Assembly (NCBI RefSeq): GCF_024294805.1
Contig: NZ_JANCLU010000024.1
Span: forward strand, 1 to 61,352
DNA from: Alsobacter ponti
GTDB lineage: Bacteria; Pseudomonadota; Alphaproteobacteria; Rhizobiales; Beijerinckiaceae
DNA length: 61,352 nt
Direction of reading: 5' to 3'
In this document: one piece after another, positions 7,024 through 18,260 of the stretch
Layout of the letters: each line of letters starts with the position of its first letter
Numbering within the stretch: position 1 is the stretch's first letter
The notes under the pieces: generated by a model
What the model was told of the DNA's origin: nothing
What the model saw: the letters and a program-made list of their open reading frames with translations, nothing else
Database searches by the model: none
Made by a program: the position numbers and the translations under genes

Positions 7024-7949
7024 ACCTCCACCGCGTCGGACCGCGTCGCGCCCGGACGCGGCCCGCCCCCGACGACGTAGAGCGCGCCCTCGAACACCGC
7101 CGCGACCAGGCCGTGGCGCGGCGTGGCCATGGGCGGCAGCGCCGTCCAGGCATCCGACGCCGGGTCGTAGGCCTCGGCGTCGGCGAAGGTGCGCTCGCGC
7201 GATTCCCCGCCGACCACCACCACCGACCCGTCCAGCACGGCGGCGGCGACGCCGCTGCGCGGGGTCGGCATGTCGCGTCCGCGCGACCACGCGTCGCGCT
7301 CCGGATCGTAGATCTCGACCACCCCGAGATTGCGTCCGGGGTCGCCGTCGCGCCGTCCGCCGGCGGCGACGAATCGTCCGCCGATCTCGGCCATGGCGAA
7401 ATGGTCGCGCGCGGTCGGCAGCGGCGCGCGCGCCATCCAGCGCCCGGTCGCCGGGTCGAACGCCTCGTGCGCCGGCGTGTTGCGCCCGTCCGCGCCGCTG
7501 CCGCCGACGACGTGCAGGCGGCCGCGCCAGACGGCGGCGCAGGGCGAGCCGCGCGGCGTCGGCAGGTCGGGCAACGAAGTCCATGCGTCGCGCGAGGGGT
7601 CGTAGAGCCGCACGGCGGCGAGCGGCCGCCAGCCGGGATCGAAGCCGCCGGCGAGGACGAGCCCGCCCTGGAACGCGGCGGCGGCGGCGTGGTGGACCGG
7701 GGCGGCCAGCGGCGCGCCCACGCGCCAGCTTTTGGCGGCGGGGTCGAAAATCTGCGTCTCGCGCTCGCCGTGATAGCCTCCCGCCACCACGACAAGGCGG
7801 CCGACGAGCGCGCCGGCGATCTCCGTGCGCGCCGAGGGCATCGGGGCGGCGGCGCGCCACGCCCCCGCCGCGCGCCCGGGCGCGACGGGCAAAAGGGGCG
7901 CGACAGCGCCGAGGGCCAGAAGGTCACGCCGCGAGGGGGCCATGCGCAT
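7011..7949 (-). CDS. Kelch-repeat beta-propeller protein with Tat-type signal
   Basis: The 312-residue protein opens with SRRDLLALGAVAPLLPVAPG, a twin-arginine-like export signal, then has about six Kelch repeats. Each repeat carries a VVVGG- or LAGG-type diglycine, a tyrosine or phenylalanine before DP, and a tryptophan, for example AYDPASDAWTALP. This predicts a single six-bladed propeller in the periplasm. It lacks the extra domains and copper ligands of galactose oxidase, so a binding role is as likely as an enzymatic one. It lies 68 bases downstream of gntK on the same strand and may be read with gnd-gntK. ATG 7943 is an alternative start. Confidence 0.82.
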   Translation of the reverse strand: MRMAPSRRDLLALGAVAPLLPVAPGRAAGAWRAAAPMPSARTEIAGALVGRLVVVAGGYHGERETQIFDPAAKSWRVGAPLAAPVHHAAAAAFQGGLVLAGGFDPGWRPLAAVRLYDPSRDAWTSLPDLPTPRGSPCAAVWRGRLHVVGGSGADGRNTPAHEAFDPATGRWMARAPLPTARDHFAMAEIGGRFVAAGGRRDGDPGRNLGVVEIYDPERDAWSRGRDMPTPRSGVAAAVLDGSVVVVGGESRERTFADAEAYDPASDAWTALPPMATPRHGLVAAVFEGALYVVGGGPRPGATRSDAVEVYRP

Positions 7950-8017
7950 CGCTCCGGGACAGGGCGCGATGATGCCGCGTTCGCGAGCGCTCCGCTACGC
8001 CGGACGCCGGACCGGCC

Positions 8018-8547
8018 TCAGCGCTTGCGCAGCCCCAGCGCGGCGATGATCGTCTCGGCCACCTGCGCGGGCGATTGCGACACCGGCACGGAGAGCACAT
8101 TCTCCTCCGGCGCGGGCGGCTCCAGAGTGGCGAACTGGCTGTCCAGCAGGGAGGTGGGCATGAAGTGGTCGCGCCGGCGCGCCATGCGGTCGCCGATCAG
8201 CGCGCGGTCGCCCACCAGGTGCACGAGGCGCGCGCCGTCGTTTCCGGCCATCAGCACGTCGCGATAGGCGCGTTTCAGCGCCGAGCAGGTGACGATGCCG
8301 GGCTCGCCGGAGGCGATGCGCTGGCGGATCCACGCCGCGATGGCCTCCAGCCACGGGGCGCGGTCGGCGTCCGTCAGCGGCACGCCGCGGCTCATCTTCT
8401 CGACATTGGCCGGCGGATGGAAGCTGTCGGCGTCGCGGAACGGCCAGCCCAGCCGCTCGCTCAGCAGGCTGGCGGTGGTGGTCTTGCCGGAGCTGGACAC
8501 GCCCATGATGACGACGACGCTCACCGGGGCCGTCTTGTCCGCGCCGC

Positions 8548-8551
<4 letters not shown>
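8018..8551 (-). CDS. gntK: Gluconokinase
   Basis: The 177-residue protein has the P-loop GVSSSGKTT at about residues 17-25, [20 protein letters not shown] for substrate binding, [10 protein letters not shown] and [19 protein letters not shown], all characteristic of GntK-type gluconate kinases. It phosphorylates gluconate to 6-phosphogluconate with ATP in the cytoplasm. ATG 8551 overlaps the gnd stop by four bases (ATGA), so the two are translationally coupled and gntK supplies the substrate of Gnd. Length is normal for the family. Confidence 0.94.
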
Positions 8552-9531
<980 letters not shown>

Positions 9532-9748
9532 TCCCGAGACTCCCACAGGCCGCGACGGCCGAAGCCGGTCATTCGGCGACTTCCCGGGCCGAGTCAAGCG
9601 TGGCGGAAAGGCGCTCCCCGCCGCGCCCCCGAGGCGGCCGGGGAGGCCGGCGGGACAGAATCTGGATGGGTGCGGACGTCCGCCGCCGCGCGGTTGAACC
9701 GCGCCACGCAATCGGCTAGACAGAACCCGTCGCCCCATAGGGCGGCTA

Positions 9749-9825
9749 GCACCCGTAGCTCAGCTGGATAGAGCGTTGCCCTCCGAAGGCAAAGGTCACA
9801 CGTTCGAATCGTGTCGGGTGCGCCA
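9749..9825 (+). tRNA. tRNA-Arg (anticodon CCG)
   Basis: A complete 77-base cloverleaf: acceptor GCACCCG pairs with CGGGTGC, with discriminator G and encoded CCA at 9823-9825. The D-arm contains AGCTCAGCTGGATAGAGC. The anticodon stem TTGCC/GGCAA encloses the loop CTCCGAA, giving anticodon CCG. The T-arm contains the canonical GTTCGAATC. A run of six T residues follows at 9830-9835. It reads CGG arginine codons, frequent in this GC-rich genome. Confidence 0.97.
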
Positions 9826-9893
9826 AAGCTTTTTTCGTATCGATGCGACTTGAAAACGTCCGCCGGCACGGCGACCGGCGGCGCGTTCCCCCT

Positions 9894-10712
9894 TCACGCC
9901 TCGCACACGTAGCTGACCGTGCGGATGCGGCGGTCGCGGAGGTTGGCGACCTGGTTGCGGGCCATGGTCGCGAAGTCGGCGCCGAGGAAGGTCTGGAAGG
10001 TCACGGCCGGACCCGAGCCCGCCATGCGCGCGGCCATGTCCTCGAACCAGCGCTGGCTCGCTTCGGTCGAATCCTCGGTCGCCACGATGCGGAAGCCCGC
10101 GTCGCGCAGCAGGGACGCCATGGCGTCGGGGGTCGCGAGGTGGCTGATGGAAGGCTCGCGCGCCCACGGCACCGGGTAGATCACCTCGCCGCCCTCGCCC
10201 TGAAGCACGTCGTAGGCGACGAAGCGGCCGCCGGGCTTCAGGACGCGCCTCGCCTCCGCGTACATCCGGTCCTTGGCGGCGATGTTCATGGCGACATGCA
10301 TGGTCATCGCCGCGTCGAACGCATGGTCGTCGAAGGGAAGGCTGGTCGCGTCGCCCTGCCGGAAGTCGACGCGGTCCGCGAGGCCGACCCAGCCGCTCAT
10401 CGCCGTCGCGGCGTCGCAGAAGGCCTGGGTGAGGTCGATGCCCGTCACGTGGCAGAAGAAGGTCTCGGCCAGCGTCCGCGCCGGCCCGCCGAGCCCGCTG
10501 CCGATGTCCAGCACGCGCGAGTTGCCGTCGAGGTTAAGAGATGCGGCCAGCTCCAGCGTCGCCTTGCGGCCGCGAATGTGGAACTCGTCGACGGACGCGA
10601 GGTCGGCCGTCGTCAGCCGGTCCATGTCCTTGCCGGCCTGGCGCAGCCTGTCGGCGATCGCGCCCGCCAGATCGCCCGCCCCGCCATAATGGCTCGCCAC
10701 CTCGTCCGCCAT
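9894..10712 (-). CDS. Class I SAM-dependent methyltransferase
   Basis: The 272-residue protein starts at ATG 10712, which has GGGAGGGG just upstream; a further ATG at 10733 lacks such a site. Motif I is [17 protein letters not shown] (near residues 67-83), followed by [10 protein letters not shown], the acidic SAM ribose-binding residue in motif II, then [19 protein letters not shown] and [17 protein letters not shown]. This resembles sarcosine/dimethylglycine and ubiquinone/sterol-type methyltransferases. The substrate cannot be told from sequence. It is isolated, between the tRNA and ugpB, and is probably cytoplasmic. Confidence 0.85.
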   Translation of the reverse strand: MADEVASHYGGAGDLAGAIADRLRQAGKDMDRLTTADLASVDEFHIRGRKATLELAASLNLDGNSRVLDIGSGLGGPARTLAETFFCHVTGIDLTQAFCDAATAMSGWVGLADRVDFRQGDATSLPFDDHAFDAAMTMHVAMNIAAKDRMYAEARRVLKPGGRFVAYDVLQGEGGEVIYPVPWAREPSISHLATPDAMASLLRDAGFRIVATEDSTEASQRWFEDMAARMAGSGPAVTFQTFLGADFATMARNQVANLRDRRIRTVSYVCEA

Positions 10713-10913
10713 GGTCGCCCCTCCCTGGGCCATTCCAGCCAGAACGCTGTCGCGAATAATGAAACATGCGGATTTCGTTAAGTCGATCCGGCAACGGCGT
10801 CATTTAAAGCGCGGGCCCGTCGCGTTGCCGTGCTCCCCGCCGACCCTTCCCGCCCGGCCGAACGGGCCGCGCCGAAGGGGCGGAAGCGCACGACCGTCAC
10901 ATTTGTCGTTGAA

Positions 10914-10931
10914 CTGTCGTGGAACGTTCAT
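10914..10931 (+). promoter_or_regulatory. Pho-box-like site upstream of ugpB
   Basis: CTGTCGTGGAACGTTCAT matches the PhoB consensus CTGTCAT-N4-CTGTCAT at 13 of 18 positions by my count when compared with CTGTCATAAAACTGTCAT. A further half-site CCGTCAC lies at 10894-10900. The site is 88 bases before the ugpB ATG. In rhizobia and enterics, ugp genes belong to the phosphate-starvation regulon, so the location fits. The motif is degenerate and was identified by eye. Confidence 0.55.
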
Positions 10932-11018
10932 GTTAAGCTGGCACCAAACCACAACATCCGTTCCATCGAGGGCGGGGTTCACCGGACCCGTGTTGTGGGA
11001 CCGAAGGGAGAAAGACGA

Positions 11019-12329
11019 ATGAAGTTTCACCTGACCGCCGCCATCTCCGTGCTGGCCATGTCGATGGCCGCGCCGGCTTCCGCGCAGACGGAAATCCAGT
11101 GGTGGCACGCGATGACGGGCGCCAACAACGACGTCGTCAACAAGCTCGCCGCCGACTTCAACGCCTCGCAGAAAGAGTACAAGGTCGTCGCCACCTACAA
11201 GGGCTCGTATCCGGACGCGCTCAACGCCGGCATCGCCGCGTTCCGCGCCGGCAACGCGCCGCACATCCTCCAGGTGTTCGAGGTGGGCACCGCGACGATG
11301 ATGGCCGCCAAGGGCGCCATCAAGCCGGTGCAGGAGATGATGAAGGAGGCGGGCGAGAATTTCGATCCCAAGTCCTACCTGCCGGCCATCACCGGCTACT
11401 ACTCCACGGCGAAGGGCGACATGCTGTCCTTCCCGTTCAACTCGTCGTCCATGGTGATGTGGGTCAACCGCGACGCGCTGAAGAAGGCCAACATCGCCGA
11501 GATCCCGAAGACCTGGCCGGAGGTGTTCGAGGCCGGCAAGAAGCTGAAGGCGGCCGGCTGGGACAAGTGCGGCTTCACCGCCGCGTGGTCGCCGTGGGCC
11601 CTGGTCGAGCAGTTCTCCGCCTGGCACAACGTGCCGATGGGCACCAAGGCCAACGGCCTTGACGGCTTCGACACCGAGATGAAGTTCAACAGCCCGCTGC
11701 ACGTCAAGCTGCTGACGGACCTCGTCAATCTGCAGAAGGACAAGACCTACGACTATTCGGGCCGCGGCAACGAGAACGAGGGCCGCTTCACCTCGGGCGA
11801 GTGCCCGATCATGCTCACCTCGTCGGGCTTCTACGGCAACGTCAAGGCCAACGCGAAGTTCGACTTCGCCGCCGCGCCGATGCCCTATTATCCCGACGCG
11901 CCCGGCGCGCCGCAGAACTCGATCATCGGCGGCGCCTCGCTGTGGGTGATGGGCGGCAAGTCGGCGGCCGAGTACAAGGGCGTCGCCAAGTTCTTCACCT
12001 TCCTGTCGGACACCGACCGCCAGGCCAAGCTGCACATCGAGTCCGGTTACCTGCCGATCACCAAGGCGGCCTACGACAAGGTGAAGGCGTCCGGCTTCTA
12101 CAAGGACTTCCCGGATCGCGAGACGCCGATCAAGGAGCTCACCAACAAGGAGCCCACCGAGAACTCCCGCGGCCTGCGCTTCGGCAACATGGTGCAGATC
12201 CGCGACATGATCTCGGAAGAGCTCGAGAACGCGCTGGCCGGCAAGAAGTCGCCGCAGCAGGCGCTGGATGACGCCGTGTCGCGCTCCAACGCCACGCTGC
12301 GCCAGTTCGAGCGCACCGCCGGCCGCTAA
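11019..12329 (+). CDS. ugpB: sn-Glycerol-3-phosphate ABC transporter, substrate-binding protein
   Basis: The 436-residue periplasmic protein starts at ATG 11019 after AAGGGAGAAAGACGA and has a Sec signal ending near ASAQTE. The mature N-terminus EIQWWHAMTGANNDVVNKLA, the later GSYPDALNAGIAAFRAG and the block FNSSSMVMWVNRDA are typical of UgpB, which captures glycerol-3-phosphate and its diesters. It is the first gene of ugpBAEC. A perfect hairpin directly after the stop probably reduces read-through or protects the ugpB mRNA, giving more binding protein than permease. A Pho-box-like site upstream suggests induction by phosphate limitation. Confidence 0.95.
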   Translation: MKFHLTAAISVLAMSMAAPASAQTEIQWWHAMTGANNDVVNKLAADFNASQKEYKVVATYKGSYPDALNAGIAAFRAGNAPHILQVFEVGTATMMAAKGAIKPVQEMMKEAGENFDPKSYLPAITGYYSTAKGDMLSFPFNSSSMVMWVNRDALKKANIAEIPKTWPEVFEAGKKLKAAGWDKCGFTAAWSPWALVEQFSAWHNVPMGTKANGLDGFDTEMKFNSPLHVKLLTDLVNLQKDKTYDYSGRGNENEGRFTSGECPIMLTSSGFYGNVKANAKFDFAAAPMPYYPDAPGAPQNSIIGGASLWVMGGKSAAEYKGVAKFFTFLSDTDRQAKLHIESGYLPITKAAYDKVKASGFYKDFPDRETPIKELTNKEPTENSRGLRFGNMVQIRDMISEELENALAGKKSPQQALDDAVSRSNATLRQFERTAGR

Positions 12330-12338
12330 GGGCCGCCC

Positions 12339-12361
12339 GGCCGCTCCCCCAGGGAGCGGCC
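12339..12361 (+). other. Intercistronic stem-loop between ugpB and ugpA
   Basis: GGCCGCTCCC and GGGAGCGGCC form a perfect 10-bp stem around a three-base loop, ten bases after the ugpB stop. No T run follows, so it is more likely an mRNA-stabilising or attenuating hairpin than a full terminator. Such hairpins are common after the binding-protein gene of ABC operons. Confidence 0.7.
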
Positions 12362-12493
12362 GCATGACATCGACCCCGGCCGCGTCCGCGCGGCCGGCTT
12401 GCCTTTCGGACAACCGGGCGGTCCGAACCATCCTTCCCGGCTGGGCGTAGTCAACGCGCATTCCATCCAAAGCGCACGCATCGAAGAGGACGC

Positions 12494-13375
12494 ATGGACA
12501 GACGCACGGTCTTCAACAACCGCCTCCTGCCCTATCTGCTCCTCGCGCCGCAACTCGCCGTCACGCTGGTGTTTTTCTACTGGCCGGCCTCGCAGGCGGC
12601 GTGGATGTCGTTCCGTCTGGAGGACGCGTTCGGCCTCACGACGGAATTCGTGGGGCTGGAGAACTTCCAGGTCCTGCTGCGCGACCCCTCCTATTACGGC
12701 GCCATGGTGAACACGGTGGTGTTCTCCGGCTCGGTCGCCTTCCTGTCGCTGTCGCTGGCGCTGCTTCTGGCGGTCATGGCCGACAAGCAGATCCGCGGGG
12801 CCACCGCCTACCGCACGCTGCTGGTGTGGCCCTACGCGGTCGCGCCGGCCATCGCGGGCGTGTTCTGGCTGTTCATGTTCCAACCATCGCTGGGCATGAT
12901 CGGGCGCACGCTGCGCGGCATGGGCGTCGACTGGAACCCGCTGCTCAACGGCGGCGACGCGATGCTGCTGGTCATCCTCGCCGCGACCTGGAAGCAGATC
13001 AGCTACAATTTCCTGTTCTTCCTGGCGGGTCTGCAATCGATCCCCAAGAGCCTCATCGAGGCCGCCGCCATCGACGGCGCGCGCCCGACGCGGCGGTTCT
13101 GGACCATCGTGTTCCCGATGTTGTCGCCGACCACGTTCTTCCTGCTGGTCGTCAACATCGTCTACGTGTTCTTCGACACGTTCGGCATCATCGACGCGAT
13201 CACGCGCGGCGGGCCGGCCAAGGCCACCGAAACGCTGGTCTACAAGGTCTACAACGACGGCCGGCTCGGCGGCGACCTCGGCGGCTCGGCCGCCCAGTCG
13301 GTGATCCTGATGGCCATCGTGATCGCGCTCACCGCCATCCAGTTCCGCTACGTCGAGAAGAAGGTCACCTATTGA
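12494..13375 (+). CDS. ugpA: sn-Glycerol-3-phosphate ABC transporter, permease UgpA
   Basis: The 293-residue inner-membrane protein has six predicted helices and the permease EAA loop ([26 protein letters not shown]), which docks to the ATPase UgpC. The segment [22 protein letters not shown] and the C-terminal [16 protein letters not shown] are characteristic of UgpA/MalF-type permeases. It lies 164 bases after ugpB, behind the intercistronic hairpin, and 25 bases before ugpE. The start at ATG 12494 follows GAAGAGGACGC. Confidence 0.94.
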   Translation: MDRRTVFNNRLLPYLLLAPQLAVTLVFFYWPASQAAWMSFRLEDAFGLTTEFVGLENFQVLLRDPSYYGAMVNTVVFSGSVAFLSLSLALLLAVMADKQIRGATAYRTLLVWPYAVAPAIAGVFWLFMFQPSLGMIGRTLRGMGVDWNPLLNGGDAMLLVILAATWKQISYNFLFFLAGLQSIPKSLIEAAAIDGARPTRRFWTIVFPMLSPTTFFLLVVNIVYVFFDTFGIIDAITRGGPAKATETLVYKVYNDGRLGGDLGGSAAQSVILMAIVIALTAIQFRYVEKKVTY

Positions 13376-13400
13376 TGCCCCCGCGCGGAGGAAGCGCCTG

Positions 13401-14249
13401 ATGGTCGAGCGCCGCCACTGGTTCAGCGACATGCTGCCCCATCTGATCCTGACGATCGGCGTCGGCATCCTGGCCTTCCCGGTCTGGCTCGCCGTCGTCG
13501 GCTCGACATGGGACGCCGGCACCATCGCCAACGGCACGATGCCGCTCTATCCCGGCCCCTACGCGGTGGAGAACTACACCCGCGCGCTGGGCCACGGCGG
13601 GCGCAGCTCGGGCGAGCCGGTCGGCATGCTAATGCTCAACAGCTTCGTCATGGCGCTGGCGATCGCGCTCGGCAAGATCGCCATCTCGATGATCTCCGCC
13701 TACGCGGTCGTGTATTTCCGCTTCCCGTTCCGCATGGCGGCGTTCTGGCTCATCTTCATCACGCTGATGCTGCCGGTCGAGGTGCGCATCTACCCGACCT
13801 ACCAAGTCGTGGCGCAGGTCGGCCTGCTCGACACCTATGCCGGCCTCGCCGTGCCGCTGATCGCCTCGGCGACGGCGACGCTGCTGTTCCGGCAGTTCTT
13901 CATGACCATCCCGCCCGAGCTCGTCGAGGCGTCGAAGATCGACGGGGCCGGGCCGCTCAAGTTCTTCAAGGACACCGTGCTGCCGCTGTCGATCACCACG
14001 ATGGCGGCGCTGTTCGTGATCCAGTTCATCTATGGCTGGAACCAGTATCTGTGGCCGCTGCTCATCACCACGCGGCCGGACATGCAGACCATCGTCGTCG
14101 GCATCAAGAAGCTCCTGGTGACGCAGGACGCGCTCACCGAATGGCAAATCGCGATGACCACCGCCGTGCTCGCCATGCTGCCGCCCGTGCTCGTCGTGCT
14201 GGTCATGCAGAAGCTGTTCGTGCGCGGCCTGGTCGAGACGGAGAAATAA
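13401..14249 (+). CDS. ugpE: sn-Glycerol-3-phosphate ABC transporter, permease UgpE
   Basis: The 282-residue inner-membrane protein has about six helices. It has the EAA loop [22 protein letters not shown], and [14 protein letters not shown] near the C-terminus, both typical of UgpE. It pairs with UgpA to form the translocation channel. ATG 13401 follows CGGAGGAAGCGCCTG, a strong ribosome binding site. It is separated from ugpC by only two bases. Confidence 0.94.
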   Translation: MVERRHWFSDMLPHLILTIGVGILAFPVWLAVVGSTWDAGTIANGTMPLYPGPYAVENYTRALGHGGRSSGEPVGMLMLNSFVMALAIALGKIAISMISAYAVVYFRFPFRMAAFWLIFITLMLPVEVRIYPTYQVVAQVGLLDTYAGLAVPLIASATATLLFRQFFMTIPPELVEASKIDGAGPLKFFKDTVLPLSITTMAALFVIQFIYGWNQYLWPLLITTRPDMQTIVVGIKKLLVTQDALTEWQIAMTTAVLAMLPPVLVVLVMQKLFVRGLVETEK

Positions 14250-14251
14250 GA

Positions 14252-15346
<1,095 letters not shown>

Positions 15347-15353
15347 GCCGCCG

Positions 15354-16580
15354 TCAGGCCGTCAGCGCCAGCCGTGCGCCGACCTTGTCGAGCAGCGCGT
15401 GGTGGGCGCGCTCGACGATGTCGTCGAGCGAGGGCGTGCGCACGAACATCGCGTGGGCGCGCTCGCGCAGATCCTCCCGCGTCGGCAGATGCGGCAGGTG
15501 GATGCCGGCCAGCACGTCGGCGGCCCGGGTCTGCGCGCTGGCAAGGCGTTCGCGCAGCTCCGCCACGGCGTGCGCGCCCGGCAAGGAGGCCGCGACGGCG
15601 GCGGCGATGCTCTCGACGTTGAAGGTGGCCACGAGGTCGGCCGCCGCCTTCTCGATGACGCGGCTGCCGAGCTTCTGCTCGTTGCGCAGCACCGCCTCGG
15701 GCGGCGACTTCATGTCCCACACCACGCCGACCCAGGACAAGGCCGTGAGGATATAGAAGGTCGGGTCCACCTCCCACCAGCGGAAGCCCTGGCGCACGCT
15801 GCTCTGGTAGGCGTGATGGTTGTTGTGCCAGCCCTCGCCCATGGTGGCCAGCGCCAGCAGCCAATTGTTGCGGCTGTCGTCGCCCGTCACGTAGCGCTTG
15901 CGGCCGTGAACATGCGCCAGCGAGTTGATGCAGAACGTGGCGTGGTAGACCAGCACGGTGCTCCAGAAGAAGCCGACCACCAGCCCCGCCCAGCCGTCGA
16001 TGGCGAAGCACAGCGCGCCCAGCGCCACGGCGGGCGCGAGCTCCAGCCGGTGCAGCCACATCAGCTCGGGATATTTGGCGAAGTCCTCGACCTTGACGAG
16101 GTTGGTGTCTTCATGGCGGCGGTCGAAGATCCAGCCGACATGCGAATAGAAGAAGCCCTTGTGCCGAGGCGAGTGGACGTCGAGCGGGGTGTCGGAGTGG
16201 AGGTGATGGTGGCGGTGCTTGGCCGCCCACCACAGCACGCTCTTCTGCGCCGTGCTCTGCGCCAGCACCGCCATCACGAACTGGAACACCCGGCTCGTGG
16301 AGTAGGAGCGGTGCGAGAAATAGCGGTGGTAGCCGGCCCCGATGGCGAAGATGCGCAGCCAGTACAGCGCCACGCAGATGACGACCGAGGTCGTCGTCAC
16401 GCCCGTCCACAGCGCCGCGAAGCACGCCAGGTGCACCAGCACGAACGGGATCGCGGAGGGATAGATGATGTCGTCGTGCCCGTCGTCGTGAGCCTGCGGC
16501 GCGGCGTCGGGCCGGGCCTCTCGACGGCTGGACTGGCCCGGGCGGGAATCGGGGCGCGTGTGGCGCTGCGGAGAGGTCAC
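15354..16580 (-). CDS. Acyl-CoA delta-9-type fatty acid desaturase
   Basis: The 408-residue membrane enzyme has the three histidine boxes of stearoyl-CoA desaturases: HRYFSH (near residue 85), HRHHH (near 122) and HNNHH (near 254), which bind the di-iron centre. Two pairs of hydrophobic helices flank them. It inserts a double bond into acyl chains, adjusting membrane fluidity. The C-terminal 110 residues are extra, Ala/Leu/Arg-rich helices without a known domain. The start at 16580 is a GTG with a weak upstream AGGGA; the N-terminal 35 residues are polar and probably disordered, so a later start is possible. Confidence 0.92.
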   Translation of the reverse strand: MTSPQRHTRPDSRPGQSSRREARPDAAPQAHDDGHDDIIYPSAIPFVLVHLACFAALWTGVTTTSVVICVALYWLRIFAIGAGYHRYFSHRSYSTSRVFQFVMAVLAQSTAQKSVLWWAAKHRHHHLHSDTPLDVHSPRHKGFFYSHVGWIFDRRHEDTNLVKVEDFAKYPELMWLHRLELAPAVALGALCFAIDGWAGLVVGFFWSTVLVYHATFCINSLAHVHGRKRYVTGDDSRNNWLLALATMGEGWHNNHHAYQSSVRQGFRWWEVDPTFYILTALSWVGVVWDMKSPPEAVLRNEQKLGSRVIEKAAADLVATFNVESIAAAVAASLPGAHAVAELRERLASAQTRAADVLAGIHLPHLPTREDLRERAHAMFVRTPSLDDIVERAHHALLDKVGARLALTA

Positions 16581-16701
16581 GTGGCGGCGGTCCCTGCTTG
16601 GAGTGAAGACGCAGGACGGGGGGCCTGCGGAGGCGATCGGTAATTCAGGTTTGCGGCGGTTGCGAGGCTGCTCCCCGCCTTATGCTGGACCGGGGGCGGC
16701 C

Positions 16702-16950
16702 TCAGTTCAAGCGGCCGGCGAAGCGTTCGCGGGCGAGATCCTGCATGGCGCGCAGGTGGAGCACGTGAAGGTCCTGCAGGGCCTCGCGCTGCAGCACCGG
16801 CACCTTGCGGTAGTCGAGCGCGAAGGCCCGGCCCTTGAAGATGTGCTCGCCGATGCGCTGCTCGACCTCGGGGTCGTTGGCGTCGAGGACGATGAGGCCC
16901 GCCATGCGGGACTTGAAATGATCGGCGGGTGCGCTGCGCGTCTTCGTCAT
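16702..16950 (-). CDS. Small hypothetical protein (82 residues)
   Basis: I chose ATG 16950 over an upstream in-frame ATG at 17007 because GCGGAGTGGGACC precedes it. The product is compact and evenly composed (LIVLDANDPEVEQRIGEHIF, then KGRAFALDYRKVPVLQREAL), without repeats, signal peptide or membrane segment. The base composition and codon use fit the neighbours, supporting a real gene. I do not recognise the family and no motif suggests a function. It lies downstream of the membrane protein gene at 17116-18183, on the same strand with a 165-base gap. Confidence 0.6.
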   Translation of the reverse strand: MTKTRSAPADHFKSRMAGLIVLDANDPEVEQRIGEHIFKGRAFALDYRKVPVLQREALQDLHVLHLRAMQDLARERFAGRLN

Positions 16951-17115
16951 GGTCCCACTCCGCGTGGAACCCAACACCGAAACCGCGCGGCGCGCCATTC
17001 GGACCACTACTTGCCCGGCCGTCCGGCGGCGCGCGGAGAGCCTGAGCGCAGCGGAAAACCCTTGCGGGCCAGAGCTTTGGCTCGGCCGCGCGAAAGCTGT
17101 GGACAGAACCGGCGG

Positions 17116-18183
17116 TCAGCGCGCCACCGGCTCGATGACGCCCCTCGCCGTGACCACCTGCCAGCCCTTGCCCTTGCGCTCGAAGCCCTCGATGCGCCCG
17201 AGTCCCGGCACGGTCTGGCCCTGCATGATCTCGTAGACGCCGTCCGGACCCTCGACGATGGCGACGCCGTTGCGGACCTGGTGGACGCCCCAGCCCGCGA
17301 GCGGCCGGCCGCGCGGCGGCGACGGCTCGGCGGCGGCCTGAGGCGGCTGCGACGGGCCGGCGGGCTGGATCGACGCGGTGGTCAGCGGCCCGCCCTTCTC
17401 GAGGCGGTCCAGCTTCTCGGCGATCTGGGCCAGTTTGGCGGCCGGCTCGCGGCTCGCCTGGTCGATGCCCTTGACCGTGGCCGAGATCTGGCCCAGCGCG
17501 GCGGTCGTCTCATTGCGCGCCTTGTCGAACTGGCCGTTCAGCAGCGTGGCGTTCTGCGCGGCTTCGGCGCGGACGCGCTCGAGCCCCTGGCCCAGCGCGG
17601 CGACGCGCTTGTCGAGCCCGCGCAGGTCGTCGAGCGAGGCCCGCAGCGCGTCGACATTGGCGCGCAGGGCCTTGAGGTCGGCCGCGAGGCGCGGATTTTC
17701 CGGCTGGGCGGGGCCCGGCCCGATGGCCATCGCGCCCTTCCATTGCAACATCGCCTGCACGCCGGCCGCGGCCTCCTGACGGGCATCGTGGCGGGCAACC
17801 TGGACCGGCGCGCCGCCGCCGGCGGTCGCCATGCCGAGCGCAACGCCGGCGCCGAACAGGACGGCGGCGACGGCGAGGACCGCGCCGTGGGCGCGCGCTT
17901 CCACCTTCAGCCGGGATGCGCCGGACCGCAGCGCGGCGGCGACGCCGGGCGGGAGCCAGGGCTTGCCGCCGGCGGGAACGGCGGGCTGCGGCGCCGGGCG
18001 CTCGCCGGCTGACAGCGACGGGGCCTCGGCGCGCTTCTCCGGGGCGGAGGCGGCGGCCGGGGCGACGGCTTCGGCGGGCTTGGCGTCGGAAACAGGCGCG
18101 GCCTGCGCCTCGCGCGGAGCCTCGGCGGCCGGGGCGTCAACGGTGGCGGGGGTGGGCGACGAGGGGGTCTCGGGAGTCTGCAT
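17116..18183 (-). CDS. Hypothetical membrane-anchored coiled-coil protein
   Basis: The 355-residue protein has three regions. Residues 1-95 are Ala/Pro/Glu-rich and probably disordered. One membrane helix (AVLAVAAVLFGAGVALGMAT) lies near residues 103-122. A helical coiled coil follows (about 155-255, for example LKALRANVDALRASLDDLRG). The C-terminal 60 residues form a compact domain (GWGVHQVRNGVAIVEGPDG, then VYEIMQGQTVPGLGRIEGFE) that is probably periplasmic. This domain ending recurs in Rhizobiales hypothetical proteins, but no function is established to my knowledge. An in-frame ATG at 18225 would add 14 residues; I prefer 18183 because the inverted repeat at 18214-18246 then falls upstream. 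Confidence 0.72.
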   Translation of the reverse strand: MQTPETPSSPTPATVDAPAAEAPREAQAAPVSDAKPAEAVAPAAASAPEKRAEAPSLSAGERPAPQPAVPAGGKPWLPPGVAAALRSGASRLKVEARAHGAVLAVAAVLFGAGVALGMATAGGGAPVQVARHDARQEAAAGVQAMLQWKGAMAIGPGPAQPENPRLAADLKALRANVDALRASLDDLRGLDKRVAALGQGLERVRAEAAQNATLLNGQFDKARNETTAALGQISATVKGIDQASREPAAKLAQIAEKLDRLEKGGPLTTASIQPAGPSQPPQAAAEPSPPRGRPLAGWGVHQVRNGVAIVEGPDGVYEIMQGQTVPGLGRIEGFERKGKGWQVVTARGVIEPVAR

Positions 18184-18213
18184 GGCCGGGTTCCGACGCT
18201 GATCGTCAGACTT

Positions 18214-18246
18214 TGGTAACCGCATCTGTTTACGATTTGGTTACCA
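18214..18246. promoter_or_regulatory. Inverted repeat, possible operator or promoter element
   Basis: TGGTAACC and GGTTACCA form a perfect 8-bp inverted repeat with 17 bases between the arms. It lies 31-63 bases before ATG 18183, the preferred start of the hypothetical membrane protein gene, in an AT-richer pocket. It could be a regulator site. No known factor can be named; CtrA sites (TTAA-N7-TTAA) do not match. Confidence 0.4.
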
Positions 18247-18260
18247 GCCCGGCCCCCGCC

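Noticed and set aside
9594-9869. Minus-strand frame containing [21 protein letters not shown]-like sequence
   Set aside because: It is antisense to the tRNA-Arg gene. This peptide is a well-known false gene that arises wherever this kind of tRNA is translated on the wrong strand.
12339-12361. Hairpin after ugpB as a complete rho-independent terminator
   Set aside because: No run of T follows and the ugpAEC genes continue on the same strand, so it is listed as an intercistronic stem-loop.
18214-18246. CtrA or similar cell-cycle site
   Set aside because: The inverted repeat TGGTAACC/GGTTACCA does not contain the TTAA-N7-TTAA pattern.
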